A DNA stretch of 18,408 bases, taken from NCBI RefSeq assembly GCF_000716535.1, contig NZ_JNWV01000074.1:1-18408 (forward strand), read 5' to 3'. Shown one piece after another: positions 1 through 7,420 of the stretch. The translations under genes were made by a program, and so were the position numbers. How positions within the stretch are numbered: position 1 is the first letter of the stretch; each line of letters starts with the position of its first letter. Source of the DNA: Streptomyces flaveolus (GTDB lineage: Bacteria; Actinomycetota; Actinomycetes; Streptomycetales; Streptomycetaceae). The notes beneath the pieces are model-generated. The model was not told the DNA's origin. It worked only from the letters and a program-made list of their open reading frames with translations, and did not search any database.

Positions 1-97
1 GTGTCCGGTCCGGGAGCAACGGCTCGATCCGCGCCCACTGCGCATCAGTCAACGGCACACCCAGACCAACGACCAACCGATCCAAACGAAACTGCCT
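1..97 (-). mobile_element. 5' end of an IS5-family (IS427-like) insertion sequence
   Basis: The element runs off the left edge of the window. Read on the minus strand, a GTG at 58 opens a frame giving VPLTDAQWARIEPLLPDRT, the conserved N-terminus of IS5-family DDE transposases of the kind common in Streptomyces. The same motif (TDAMWDRIEPLMP) occurs in the second element at about 10156. The IS/host junction lies at the CTAG at 96-99, a preferred target of IS427-group elements, which duplicate TA or CTAG. To the right of it the host kinase gene begins. The outer end reads GGCAGTTTCGTTTGGATCGG on the minus strand and is the likely terminal repeat. Only about 19 transposase codons are visible, so it cannot be said whether the element is intact. 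Confidence 0.8.
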
Positions 98-978
98 AGC
101 AGGCCCCCGGTGGTCACGAGGGTGTCCTCCGGGCCGGGCGAGAGCGAGTCCAGGGTCATGACCAGCCGCTTCGCCGCGCCCGAGAGCAGTCGCTGCGCTA
201 CCCGGTCGCCGTTCTCGGCCGCCCGCGCCACCAGCGGTGCGAGGGAGGCCAGTTCGAGGACGGGGCGTTCGTGGACCGCCTGCACGAGCCGGTCGCGCAC
301 GTCCTGTGCGGTGGCCGGCGTCGTGGGCGCCTCCGCGGCGTTCTCCCCGAGGTAGTGCGCGAGGACGGGCGCGGTCAGGAGCGTCGGTCTGCCGCGCCCG
401 TCGAGGGCGGCGAGCGCGCTCCGTACCGCTCTGCGCCCGATCCAGAACCCGCTGCCGCTGTCGCCGAGCAGCCAGCCGTTGCCGTCCGCGGTGGCGACTG
501 TGATGCCGCCCGCGAGCCGGGCCGCCACGGCTCCGGTGCCCCCGATCAGGACGAGACCGTCGCAGGGGGCGCCGGGCGCACCGGCGAGAGCGATCTCGGC
601 ATCGCTGGAGACGGCGGTGACGTCGGGCCGTATCCCCAAGTCTTCGAGGGCCGCGTGCAGTGCCGAGGTCGCGTTCGCGTTGCCCGCGTTGCCGGGCAGC
701 GCGGAACATCCCGCCATCCCGGCGACCACCGCCCGTACACGGGGCCGCAGCGGGGGCGGTGCTGCGGCGGCGATCGCCTCGCGCAGGTGCGCGGTCAGGA
801 CGTCGAGCGGGACGGAGAGGGCGTTGCCCGGCCCCGACACGCCGGCGTGCAAGGGCGGCCCGCCGTCGGCTGCCGCCCATGCCACCGCGGCGCGCGTGCG
901 GGTGCCGCCCGCGTCGATGCCGATGACGACGGGCCGTTGCGCCAGGTCCGCCGCCTGCTCGTTCGCGCTCGTCGGCAC
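49..978 (-). pseudogene. BadF/BadG-type N-acetylglucosamine kinase, 3' end truncated by the IS
   Basis: This is a cytoplasmic sugar kinase of the BadF/BadG/BcrA/BcrD ATPase family (ASKHA fold), the group that includes GlcNAc kinases; it would phosphorylate an amino sugar released by the secreted glycosidases encoded next door. The phosphate-1 motif VVIGIDAGGTRTRAA lies at residues 17-31, and the LLGDSGSGFWIGRRA segment typical of GlcNAc kinases near residue 170. The start is the GTG at 978, preceded by GGAGGG at 8-nt spacing. Host sequence stops at about residue 295 (TTGGLLG). The last 14 residues are read from IS DNA, so the final part of the C-terminal lobe, normally some 20-40 residues, is missing. 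It lies 125 bp downstream of the RpiR gene on the same strand, probably in one transcript. Loss of the C-terminal helices probably impairs the enzyme, but this is not proven. Sugar specificity is inferred from family and context. Confidence 0.8.
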
Positions 979-1103
979 GACGTTTCCCTCCCCGGGTGCT
1001 CCTCGGACGGCGTCCGCACAGACGCGCCTGCCTGTCCTGGCCTATGTCTTCGCAACCTCTTGCGCGTCGCGGGGGCAGGGGGCGGCGCGGTCCCCGCGGG
1101 GTG

Positions 1104-1988
1104 CTACTCGTGTTTGTACGGGCGGACGGCCTCGCTCGTGGCGGCCATCGCCTCCGTGCTCTGGTCGTAGGTGCGCTGAGCCACGGCGATGTAGAGCAGG
1201 TCGAGGACCGCCATCTGCGCGTGCCTGCTCAGGACGGTGTGGTGGCCGGGACCGTCGTCCGGCACGGTCGTCGCGAGCACGAGGTCCACGCGGCGGGCCA
1301 GCGGTGAGTCGGGGTCCCCGACGACGGCGACGGTCGTGGCGCCCCGCGACGCGGCCTCCGCCGCCAGGTCCGTCACCTCCCGCGTACGGCCGCTGTGGGA
1401 CAGTGCGAGGAGCACGTCGTCCGGCCCGAGGAGCGCGGCCCCGGTGAGCGCCACCTGCGTGTCGCTCCACGACCAGGCGGGAACTCCGATCCGGTAGACG
1501 CGCTGCTGGAACTCGGCTCCCATGCTCCCGCTGCCGCCCGTCCCGCAGATCTCCACCCGGCGGGCGCTCGCGATCGCGGAGGCCGCCTGCTCCACGGCGT
1601 TCAGGTCGATCGCGGCCAGGGTCTCGCCCACCGCGTGCCGCACCCCGGCGGAGATCGCGGAGGCGACCAGGCGGATGTCGTCCTTCTCCGAAATGTCCCG
1701 GCCGATGTTGGCCCGCCAGGTCTCCTGCTCGGACCGGCCGGTGTCGGACGCGAGGGCGAGCCGGAGCGCGGAGTAGCCCGGCAGCGCGAGCGTGCGGCAG
1801 AAGCGGGTGATGCTCCCGGTGGACACCCCGCACGCGTCCGCCAGGTCGAGGATGGTCATCCGCGCGGCGGCCGCCGGGTCGTCGAGGATCAACTCGGCTG
1901 TCGTGCGCTGCGCTTCGGGCAGGTCCGGGAGCAGTTCGCGGATCCGGCCGACGATGCCGCCGTCGATGGCCCCAGCGGTGGTGTGCAT
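1104..1988 (-). CDS. RpiR/MurR-family transcriptional regulator (HTH + SIS)
   Basis: The product is a 294-residue DNA-binding repressor with the two-domain layout of the RpiR/MurR family. An N-terminal HTH_6 domain covers residues 10-80 (MTILDLADACGVSTGSITRFCRTL is the recognition region), and a C-terminal SIS domain covers about 120-260 (EICGTGGSGSMG and LALSHSGRTREV are the sugar-phosphate loops). Members sense phosphosugars such as GlcNAc-6-P or MurNAc-6-P. The start is the ATG at 1988 with GGGAGAGG upstream. It is divergent from the SIS/GH20/GH29 operon and upstream of the kinase, so it very probably controls both. A GAAGAA-N3-TTCTTC site lies 32-48 bp upstream of its start and another sits by the divergent gene, which suggests autoregulation as well as operon control. 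The inducer cannot be read from sequence; an amino-sugar phosphate is the natural guess. Confidence 0.9.
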   Translation of the reverse strand: MHTTAGAIDGGIVGRIRELLPDLPEAQRTTAELILDDPAAAARMTILDLADACGVSTGSITRFCRTLALPGYSALRLALASDTGRSEQETWRANIGRDISEKDDIRLVASAISAGVRHAVGETLAAIDLNAVEQAASAIASARRVEICGTGGSGSMGAEFQQRVYRIGVPAWSWSDTQVALTGAALLGPDDVLLALSHSGRTREVTDLAAEAASRGATTVAVVGDPDSPLARRVDLVLATTVPDDGPGHHTVLSRHAQMAVLDLLYIAVAQRTYDQSTEAMAATSEAVRPYKHE

Positions 1989-2019
1989 GGCTCGGCCTCT
2001 CCCAGCCTCTCCTCGGAGT

Positions 2020-2036
2020 TGAAGAATTTTTCTTCA
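2020..2036. promoter_or_regulatory. Operator 1: 17-bp palindrome beside the RpiR start
   Basis: The site is TGAAGAA-TTT-TTCTTCA, a perfect 7-bp inverted repeat around 3 bp. It lies in the 5' leader of the RpiR gene, just downstream of its predicted promoter. The core GAAGAA-N3-TTCTTC and the trailing ATC are identical to operator 2. Binding by the adjacent RpiR protein is an inference. Confidence 0.7.
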
Positions 2037-2058
2037 TCCTGACCGCCCGAGGGACCCA

Positions 2059-2105
2059 ATTATGGCTCGGATCCATTGACTTGTCCCGCCCCCTGCGCGC
2101 AAAGT
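2059..2105. promoter_or_regulatory. Overlapping divergent promoters of the glycan locus
   Basis: Toward the RpiR gene: -35 GGGACA (complement of 2082-2087), 17-bp spacer, -10 CATAAT (complement of 2059-2064). Toward the operon: -35 TTGACT (2076-2081), 18-bp spacer, -10 CAAAGT (2100-2105). The first is the better match to the sigma-70/HrdB consensus. Both are read by eye. They place operators 1 and 2 just downstream of the two start sites. Confidence 0.45.
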
Positions 2106-2113
2106 CGTGCGGC

Positions 2114-2134
2114 GAAGAAGAAATCTTCTTCATC
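2114..2134. promoter_or_regulatory. Operator 2: matching palindrome in the SIS-gene leader
   Basis: The core GAAGAA-ATC-TTCTTC is at 2117-2131, followed by ATC as in operator 1. A longer perfect 8-bp repeat, GAAGAAGA-AA-TCTTCTTC (2114-2131), overlaps it. It ends 21 bp before the GTG start, at about +1 to +20 of the predicted promoter, where a bound repressor would block initiation. Two copies of one motif flanking a divergent promoter are strong support for a local repressor. Confidence 0.7.
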
Positions 2135-2152
2135 GGATGCGAAGGAGCGGAT

Positions 2153-2902
2153 GTGCCGGACAGTCAAGAGTTCCTCGCCGCGGCCAAGGACGTCGTCGAC
2201 CGAGTGGTCACCACACACACGGACGCCGTGCTCGCGGCGGCCGGTCTGATCGCGACCGCGCTCAAGGGCGACGGTGTGGTGCAGGCGTTCGGAACCGGGC
2301 ATTCGGAGTCCCTGGCCACCGAGGTCGCCGGCCGGGCCGGCGGGCTCGTGCCCACCAACAAGATCGCGATCAGGGACCTCGTACTGTACGGCGGCGCGCC
2401 CGTGGACATCCTCAGCGACCCCCTGCTGGAGCGGGACCCCGCGATCGCACACCGACTGTACGAGCTCGCCGCTCCGCACCCCGAAGACGTGTTCGTGATC
2501 GCCTCCAACTCCGGCATCAACGGCTGCATCGTCGAGATGGCCCAGCTGGTCAAGGAGCACGGCCACGCCCTGATCACCGTCACCAGCCTAGAGCACACCT
2601 CCCGCGCCACCCCGCGCCATCCCTCGGGAAAGCGCCTCAGCGACTTCGCGGACGTCGTCCTCGACAACGGCGCGCCCTTCGGCGACGCGCTGCTGCCGCT
2701 GCCCTCCGGCGGCTCCGTGTGCGCCGTCTCCACGATCACCGCGGCCTACCTGGCCCAGATGGTCAACGCCGAGGCGGTGCGCCTGCTGATCGAGGCGGGA
2801 GTCACCCCACCGGTGTACCTCTCGGCCAACGTGCCCGGCGGCGACGAGCACAACAAAGCCCTCGAAGACCGTTACGCGGGCCGCATCCGCCGCGGCGCCT
2901 GA
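2153..2902 (+). CDS. SIS-domain sugar-phosphate isomerase-like protein
   Basis: This 249-residue cytoplasmic protein has a single SIS (phosphosugar isomerase) fold, of the type annotated as UPF0309 or sugar isomerase domain-containing. Visible signatures are FGTGHS at residues 46-51 and ASNSGINGC from residue 117, the two loops that hold a sugar phosphate, plus GDEHN near the C-terminus. The start chosen is GTG 2153 because AAGGAG (2142-2147) lies 5 nt upstream; the frame is open further back to 2081, but that stretch covers the operator. It is first in the operon with the GH20 and GH29 genes and is preceded by operator 2. By context it should act on a phosphorylated amino sugar made from the released glycans. 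Whether it isomerises, deaminates or epimerises is not visible, and it lacks the two-SIS layout of GlmS/AgaS. Confidence 0.85.
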   Translation: MPDSQEFLAAAKDVVDRVVTTHTDAVLAAAGLIATALKGDGVVQAFGTGHSESLATEVAGRAGGLVPTNKIAIRDLVLYGGAPVDILSDPLLERDPAIAHRLYELAAPHPEDVFVIASNSGINGCIVEMAQLVKEHGHALITVTSLEHTSRATPRHPSGKRLSDFADVVLDNGAPFGDALLPLPSGGSVCAVSTITAAYLAQMVNAEAVRLLIEAGVTPPVYLSANVPGGDEHNKALEDRYAGRIRRGA

Positions 2903-2975
2903 CCACGACACGGCCACCGCCCGACGACCCAGTTCCGCCACGCCCGCTCATTCCGCCTGCCATTGGAGCGTGCAC

Positions 2976-5000
2976 ATGAACAGCCGAGACGTCACAGGCC
3001 CGCCGCGCCCGCCGGCGCACAGACCACTGCTGACCCGCCTCGCACGGCCCGTCACCGCGGTCCTCGCGAGCGGTGGCCTGCTCGCCGCCGCCCTCGCGGG
3101 CGCGGGCGGTGCCGCCGCGCAACCCGCGGCCCCGACCTCCCCGGCCACCGCGGCGGCGGGCCCCGCCCTGATCCCCTCCCTGCACAACTGGACACCGGGC
3201 GGGGGAACCCTGCGCCTCGACGCGCGGACGAGGATCGACACCGACGCCGCAGGCGAGCCCACCGCGCGGCAATTGGCCGGCGAACTGCGCGACACCCTCG
3301 GCCGCCCGGTCCCCGTCGTCCACGGCGCGCCCCGATCCGGCGACATCGTGCTGCGCACCGACGGCACGCGCGGCGACCTCGGCTCCGAGGGCTACGCCCT
3401 CCGGATCGGCGACCAGGTGCGCATCACCGGCCGCACCGCCACCGGCGTCTTCTACGGCACCCGCACCCTGCTGCAGCTGCTCGCCGAGAACCCGGCCCTG
3501 CCCGAGGGCATGACGACCGACGTGCCGTCCTCGGGCGAGCGCGCTGTCGGCGTGTGCGCCTGCTACACGTACAACACCGATGCCTGGATGACACGCCTGA
3601 TCAAGGACATGGCGTACCTCAAGCTCAACACGCTCCACCTCGAACTCAAGGTGAAGAGCAGCGAGTTCCCCGAGATCAACACGTTCTCGTACTACACGCC
3701 GCAGGAGGTGCGGCGCATCGTCGCCACCGCGGCCCGCTACCACATCACGGTCGTCCCGGAGATCAACTCGCCCGGGCACATGGACCCCTACCTCACGCCG
3801 TACCCGGACCTCCAGCTCACCGACACGAGCGGCAAGCCGGACCCGTCGCGCCTCGACATCACCGACCCCGACGCGTTCACCTTCTTCACCCACCTCGTGG
3901 ACACGGACCTGCAACTGTTCCCCGGGCCGTACTTCCACATGGGCGCGGACGAGTACATGATCCGCTCGGCCTACTCGAACTACCCGCAGCTGCAGGCCTA
4001 CGCGCGCGGCAAGTTCGGCCCCGACGCGACCCCGCAGGACGCCTTCGTCGACTTCGTCAACCGCGTGGACGCCTACGTCCGGTCCAAGGGCCGCACCCTG
4101 CGCATCTGGAACGACGGCCTGACCGGTGAGAACACCATCCCGCTCAACAAGGACATCGTCGTCGAGCACTGGCTGCCGGAGAAGGAGACCTCGCAGCAAC
4201 TCCTCGACGCCGGCTACCGGGTGATGAACGCCACCGACGCCATGTACTACGTGCGCGGCAGCTACAAGCCGGACGCGAAGAAGCTGTACGACACCGTCTG
4301 GTCGCCCGTCGACTTCGCCGACGGCACCGTCACCGGCCACCTGGAGAACCTCACCGGAGCCGAGTACAACGTCTGGCCCGACAACTACGGCAAGGAGACC
4401 GAGAACCAGACGCAGCAGGGCGTGTTCCCCTCACTGAGGGTCTTCGCGCAGGCCGTCTGGGGAGGTCCCAAGCCCGAGCCGGACTACGCGTCCTTCAGCG
4501 AGCTCGCCGACACGCTCGGACACGCCCCCGGCTACGGCCCCGCATGGGTGCAGCCGCTGAAGGCCGGAACGTACCGGCTGCGCGCCACCGGCGGCGCGCT
4601 GGGGGAGGGCACCTCGCCGGCCGCACCCGGCACGCCCCTCACGGCCAACGACGAAACGGCGGCCACCACGTGGGAGCTGCGGCCCACCGACGACGGCTAC
4701 TACCAGCTCGTCGCCCAGGACAGCGGACTGTGCGCCGACGTGTCGCGCGGCACCGCCAACAACATGCACGTGGTCGAGCAAGCGGGCGCGGCGGCGACCG
4801 CGGAGACCTGCACCGCCACCCCGTCCCAGAGGTGGCAGCTCGAACCCGTCCCCGGCGGCTACCGCCTGGTGGACGCCATCACCCAGCAGACCCTGGTCGC
4901 CGGCGCGGACGGCTCCGTCGTCCAACAGCCGCGCGACGTGGCACGGCACGACGTATGGAGCATCGCCCTGGCCCCCGCACACCACGGAAGTGACTCATGA
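2976..5000 (+). CDS. Secreted GH20 glycosidase (beta-N-acetylhexosaminidase / lacto-N-biosidase-like) with ricin-type domain
   Basis: The 674-residue exported enzyme begins with a signal peptide (about residues 1-47: basic LTRLARP, then a Leu/Ala-rich core ending GAAAQPAA). A GH20b-like N-terminal domain runs to about 180, the (beta/alpha)8 GH20 domain from 180 to about 510, and a ricin B/beta-trefoil-like module from about 527 to 670 (DDGYYQLVAQDSGLCADV; QRWQLEPVPGGYRLVD). The catalytic Asp-Glu pair is D325-E326 in HMGADEY, which in this family polarises the 2-acetamido group for substrate-assisted catalysis. Start ATG 2976 is 7 nt after GGAG; the GTG at 2970 is too close. The usual RGxMLD Arg segment and HWHLTDD segment of hexosaminidases are replaced by VGVCACYTY and LHLELKVKS. 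This points to a divergent subgroup, possibly releasing a disaccharide such as lacto-N-biose. It follows the SIS gene by 73 bp and overlaps the fucosidase start. Confidence 0.9.
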   Translation: MNSRDVTGPPRPPAHRPLLTRLARPVTAVLASGGLLAAALAGAGGAAAQPAAPTSPATAAAGPALIPSLHNWTPGGGTLRLDARTRIDTDAAGEPTARQLAGELRDTLGRPVPVVHGAPRSGDIVLRTDGTRGDLGSEGYALRIGDQVRITGRTATGVFYGTRTLLQLLAENPALPEGMTTDVPSSGERAVGVCACYTYNTDAWMTRLIKDMAYLKLNTLHLELKVKSSEFPEINTFSYYTPQEVRRIVATAARYHITVVPEINSPGHMDPYLTPYPDLQLTDTSGKPDPSRLDITDPDAFTFFTHLVDTDLQLFPGPYFHMGADEYMIRSAYSNYPQLQAYARGKFGPDATPQDAFVDFVNRVDAYVRSKGRTLRIWNDGLTGENTIPLNKDIVVEHWLPEKETSQQLLDAGYRVMNATDAMYYVRGSYKPDAKKLYDTVWSPVDFADGTVTGHLENLTGAEYNVWPDNYGKETENQTQQGVFPSLRVFAQAVWGGPKPEPDYASFSELADTLGHAPGYGPAWVQPLKAGTYRLRATGGALGEGTSPAAPGTPLTANDETAATTWELRPTDDGYYQLVAQDSGLCADVSRGTANNMHVVEQAGAAATAETCTATPSQRWQLEPVPGGYRLVDAITQQTLVAGADGSVVQQPRDVARHDVWSIALAPAHHGSDS

Positions 5001-6880
5001 TCAGCCGCAGAGAACTGCTCGTCGCGGGTACCGCGGTCGCCGCCGCGGGTGCCTCAGCCGCCATGCCGGCCGCCCCCGCGGACGCCGCGGCGGCGCAAGG
5101 TCGCGCAGGCGGCCGGACGAGGCCGGCGTCGGTGGTGGCGGTCGACCCCGCCGACACCGCTCAGGAGATCATCGCCAAGGCCGCCGCGATCGTCCCCAGG
5201 CCGCCCCAGGTGGCCTGGCAGACCCGCGAAGTCACCGGCTTCACCCACTTCGGGATGAACACCTTCACCGACCGCGAGTGGGGCTCCGGCTGCGAGGACG
5301 AGGCCACGTTCGCGCCGTCCGAGGTCGACATCGACCAGTGGATGCGGGCCTACCGCGCCGCCGGCATGAAGCAGGTCATGCTCACCGCGAAGCACCACGA
5401 CGGCTTCGTCGTCTACCCCACCCGCTACACCAACCACTCGGTCATCGCGTCCCCCTGGTGGTACCGGGGCGTCCCGGACGCCGAAGCGCGCGCCGCCAGG
5501 GAACGGGCCGCCGCGGAGCGGGCCACGGATCCGTGGGCGTACTGGCGCATCCGCAACGCCGGCAACGTCAACCCGGACGGAGACATCCTCGGCACCTACC
5601 TGCGTGCCGCCCGCAAGGCGGGGCTGAAGGTCGGCGTGTACCTGTCGCCGGCCGACGGTGCGGAACTGCCGCACGCGTGGCACGAGACGTTCGTCGCGGA
5701 CATCGTCGCCAAGCACGACGCCGGCGGCTCCCTGAGCATCGAGGAGCAGTCCACCTACGACGACCGGGACCGCGGCCCCGCCGGTATGGGCCGGTACGGC
5801 AGCGGCAGCCCGGTCACCGCGCGGACGATCCCGACCCTCGTACCCGGCGACGACCGCACGGACGCCATACGCTCCGGGCGGCTGCCCAGCTTCCGCGTCA
5901 TGGCCGACGACTACAACGCGTACTACATGAACCAGTTGTACGAGCTGTTCACCCAGTACGGGCCCATCGACGAACTCTGGCTCGACGGCGCCAATCCATG
6001 GAGGTCGAGCGGCATCAGCGAGGCGTACGACTTCACGTCCTGGTTCCGGCTCGTGCACGCGCTGTCGCCCGACACCGTCACCTTCGCGGGGCCGCAGGGC
6101 ACCCGCTGGGTGGGGAACGAGGGCGGCAGCGCCCGGCTCACGGAGTGGAGCGTCACCCCGGCGACCGCCGACCCGGCCACCGCGCACGGCGAGACGCTGC
6201 TGCCCGGCGGGCCGCAGGCCGCGGACATCGGCTCAGACGCGGTGATCACCGGCCCGGGCGTGAAGTTCCTCCAGTGGTTCCCCGCCGAGGCGGACGTCTC
6301 GATCCGACCGGGATGGTTCTGGCACCCGCACGAACACCCGAAGACCGCAGAGCAGTTGGTCGACCTGTACCACTCGTCCGTGGGACGCAATGCGGTGCTG
6401 CTGCTGAACGTGCCGCCGAACACCTCGGGGCGCGTCGATGACGCGGACGTGACATCCCTGACCGGCTTCGGCCAGGCGATCGAGGACCTGTACCGGCACA
6501 ACCTGCTACGCGGGGCACGCCCCACCCGCGTCGCGGAGGCCCTGACCGACCCCCACCTGGGCTCCTCCTGGTCTCCGTCGGCAGGAGCCACCACCGGAAC
6601 GCTGGAGCTGACCCTCAGGAAGGCGACCGCCTTCGACCGGATCAGACTGGGTGAGGACATCACCCGCGGGCAGCACGTCCAGCAGTTCGCCGTCGACGCG
6701 TGGACAGGCACGGCCTGGACCACCGTCGCCACCGGCACCACCATCGGCTACGCGCGCATCCTGCTGCTGCCCGCACCGGTGACCGCGGACCGGATCAGAT
6801 TCCGCGTGGTCCAGTCCCGTGCCACCCCGCACCTGTCCACCCTGGGCCTGTACTTGAAGGATCCGGCCGGAGTCCGGTGA
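4997..6880 (+). CDS. Secreted GH29 alpha-L-fucosidase, GH29-B type
   Basis: This 627-residue Tat-exported enzyme hydrolyses terminal alpha-L-fucose with retention. The N-terminus carries a twin-arginine motif, SRRELL (residues 3-8), then an Ala-rich core with probable cleavage near ADAAAA. The catalytic barrel (about 60-480) contains HFGMNTFTDREWG and LTAKHHDGF, hallmarks of GH29. The likely nucleophile is D330 in ELWLDGAN. E375 in WVGNEGG lies exactly 45 residues later, the spacing I recall for the Asp172/Glu217 pair of the Bifidobacterium alpha-1,3/4-fucosidase, so GH29-B specificity (alpha-1,3/1,4, Lewis-type) is likely. A discoidin (F5/8 type C)-like beta module fills about 500-627. The ATG overlaps the GH20 stop (ATGA, 4997-5000), with GGAAG upstream, so the two genes are translationally coupled. 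It would strip fucose so that the GH20 enzyme can cut. Confidence 0.92.
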   Translation: MISRRELLVAGTAVAAAGASAAMPAAPADAAAAQGRAGGRTRPASVVAVDPADTAQEIIAKAAAIVPRPPQVAWQTREVTGFTHFGMNTFTDREWGSGCEDEATFAPSEVDIDQWMRAYRAAGMKQVMLTAKHHDGFVVYPTRYTNHSVIASPWWYRGVPDAEARAARERAAAERATDPWAYWRIRNAGNVNPDGDILGTYLRAARKAGLKVGVYLSPADGAELPHAWHETFVADIVAKHDAGGSLSIEEQSTYDDRDRGPAGMGRYGSGSPVTARTIPTLVPGDDRTDAIRSGRLPSFRVMADDYNAYYMNQLYELFTQYGPIDELWLDGANPWRSSGISEAYDFTSWFRLVHALSPDTVTFAGPQGTRWVGNEGGSARLTEWSVTPATADPATAHGETLLPGGPQAADIGSDAVITGPGVKFLQWFPAEADVSIRPGWFWHPHEHPKTAEQLVDLYHSSVGRNAVLLLNVPPNTSGRVDDADVTSLTGFGQAIEDLYRHNLLRGARPTRVAEALTDPHLGSSWSPSAGATTGTLELTLRKATAFDRIRLGEDITRGQHVQQFAVDAWTGTAWTTVATGTTIGYARILLLPAPVTADRIRFRVVQSRATPHLSTLGLYLKDPAGVR

Positions 6881-7420
6881 CCTCCGGGCACCCCACCCGC
6901 CCCCCGGCCGGGCGGCTCCCGGCCTGGGGCAGGGTGGGATGCGTCGGTCCGCGTGCACCCGCCACCCGCTGCCAGCCGCGGCGGTAACACCGCTCATCGC
7001 TTGTGCGGCCCCCGCCAGTCGCGGAGAAGCTTCGGGCGGTGTGGACAGGGCGCTCATCCGGATCACCGGGCGCTGTGTCCGCTGTCCTCGACGCCTGCCC
7101 CAACGTCCCCGTCACCGTCACCACCGCACGCTGACCCCGGCCCGCCACCCGGGGGAGCACGGCGCGCGCTGCCGGAGCCCTGCCGGCAGCAGCGCGTGCC
7201 CCGGTGCTGCCGGCAGCCCTCGCTACCCGTACCCCACACCGTCACCCGGAGGCAGCCCGGACATCCCCGCGCCCAGCGCCGCCGACCGGGTGGAATCAGT
7301 GGCTCCTGGAACCATGCCTTCGTCACAGTGCTCATTCGCATACCCTGCGGACGGGATCACCGTGGCGTCGGCGGAAGCGGCGGTTGGACTGCTTGCGTCC
7401 GGCGGCGCGGCTCTTCGCGG
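6881..7420. other. Gene-free gap between convergent genes
   Basis: I see no convincing gene in these 540 bases; the open frames here show no recognisable domain. Besides the terminator at 6901-6929 there is a perfect 11-bp hairpin: TGCCGGCAGCA (7181-7191) pairs with TGCTGCCGGCA (7205-7215) around 13 nt. It may act as a terminator for either convergent transcript. Confidence 0.5.
6901..6929 (+). terminator. GC-rich hairpin after the GH29 gene
   Basis: GGCCGGG (6906-6912) pairs with CCCGGCC (6918-6924) around a 5-nt loop. After one mismatch, CCCC (6901-6904) pairs with GGGG (6926-6929). It begins 20 nt after the fucosidase stop and has no U-tract, as is common for Streptomyces terminators. It is the likely end of the operon transcript. 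Confidence 0.55.

Noticed and set aside
271..1170. Long plus-strand open frame opposite the kinase
   Set aside because: Antisense shadow of the kinase; composition is Arg/Gly/Ala-rich with no domain.
2802..4340. 512-codon minus-strand open frame
   Set aside because: Opposite the GH20 gene; Val/Gly/Arg-rich low-complexity translation from high third-position GC.
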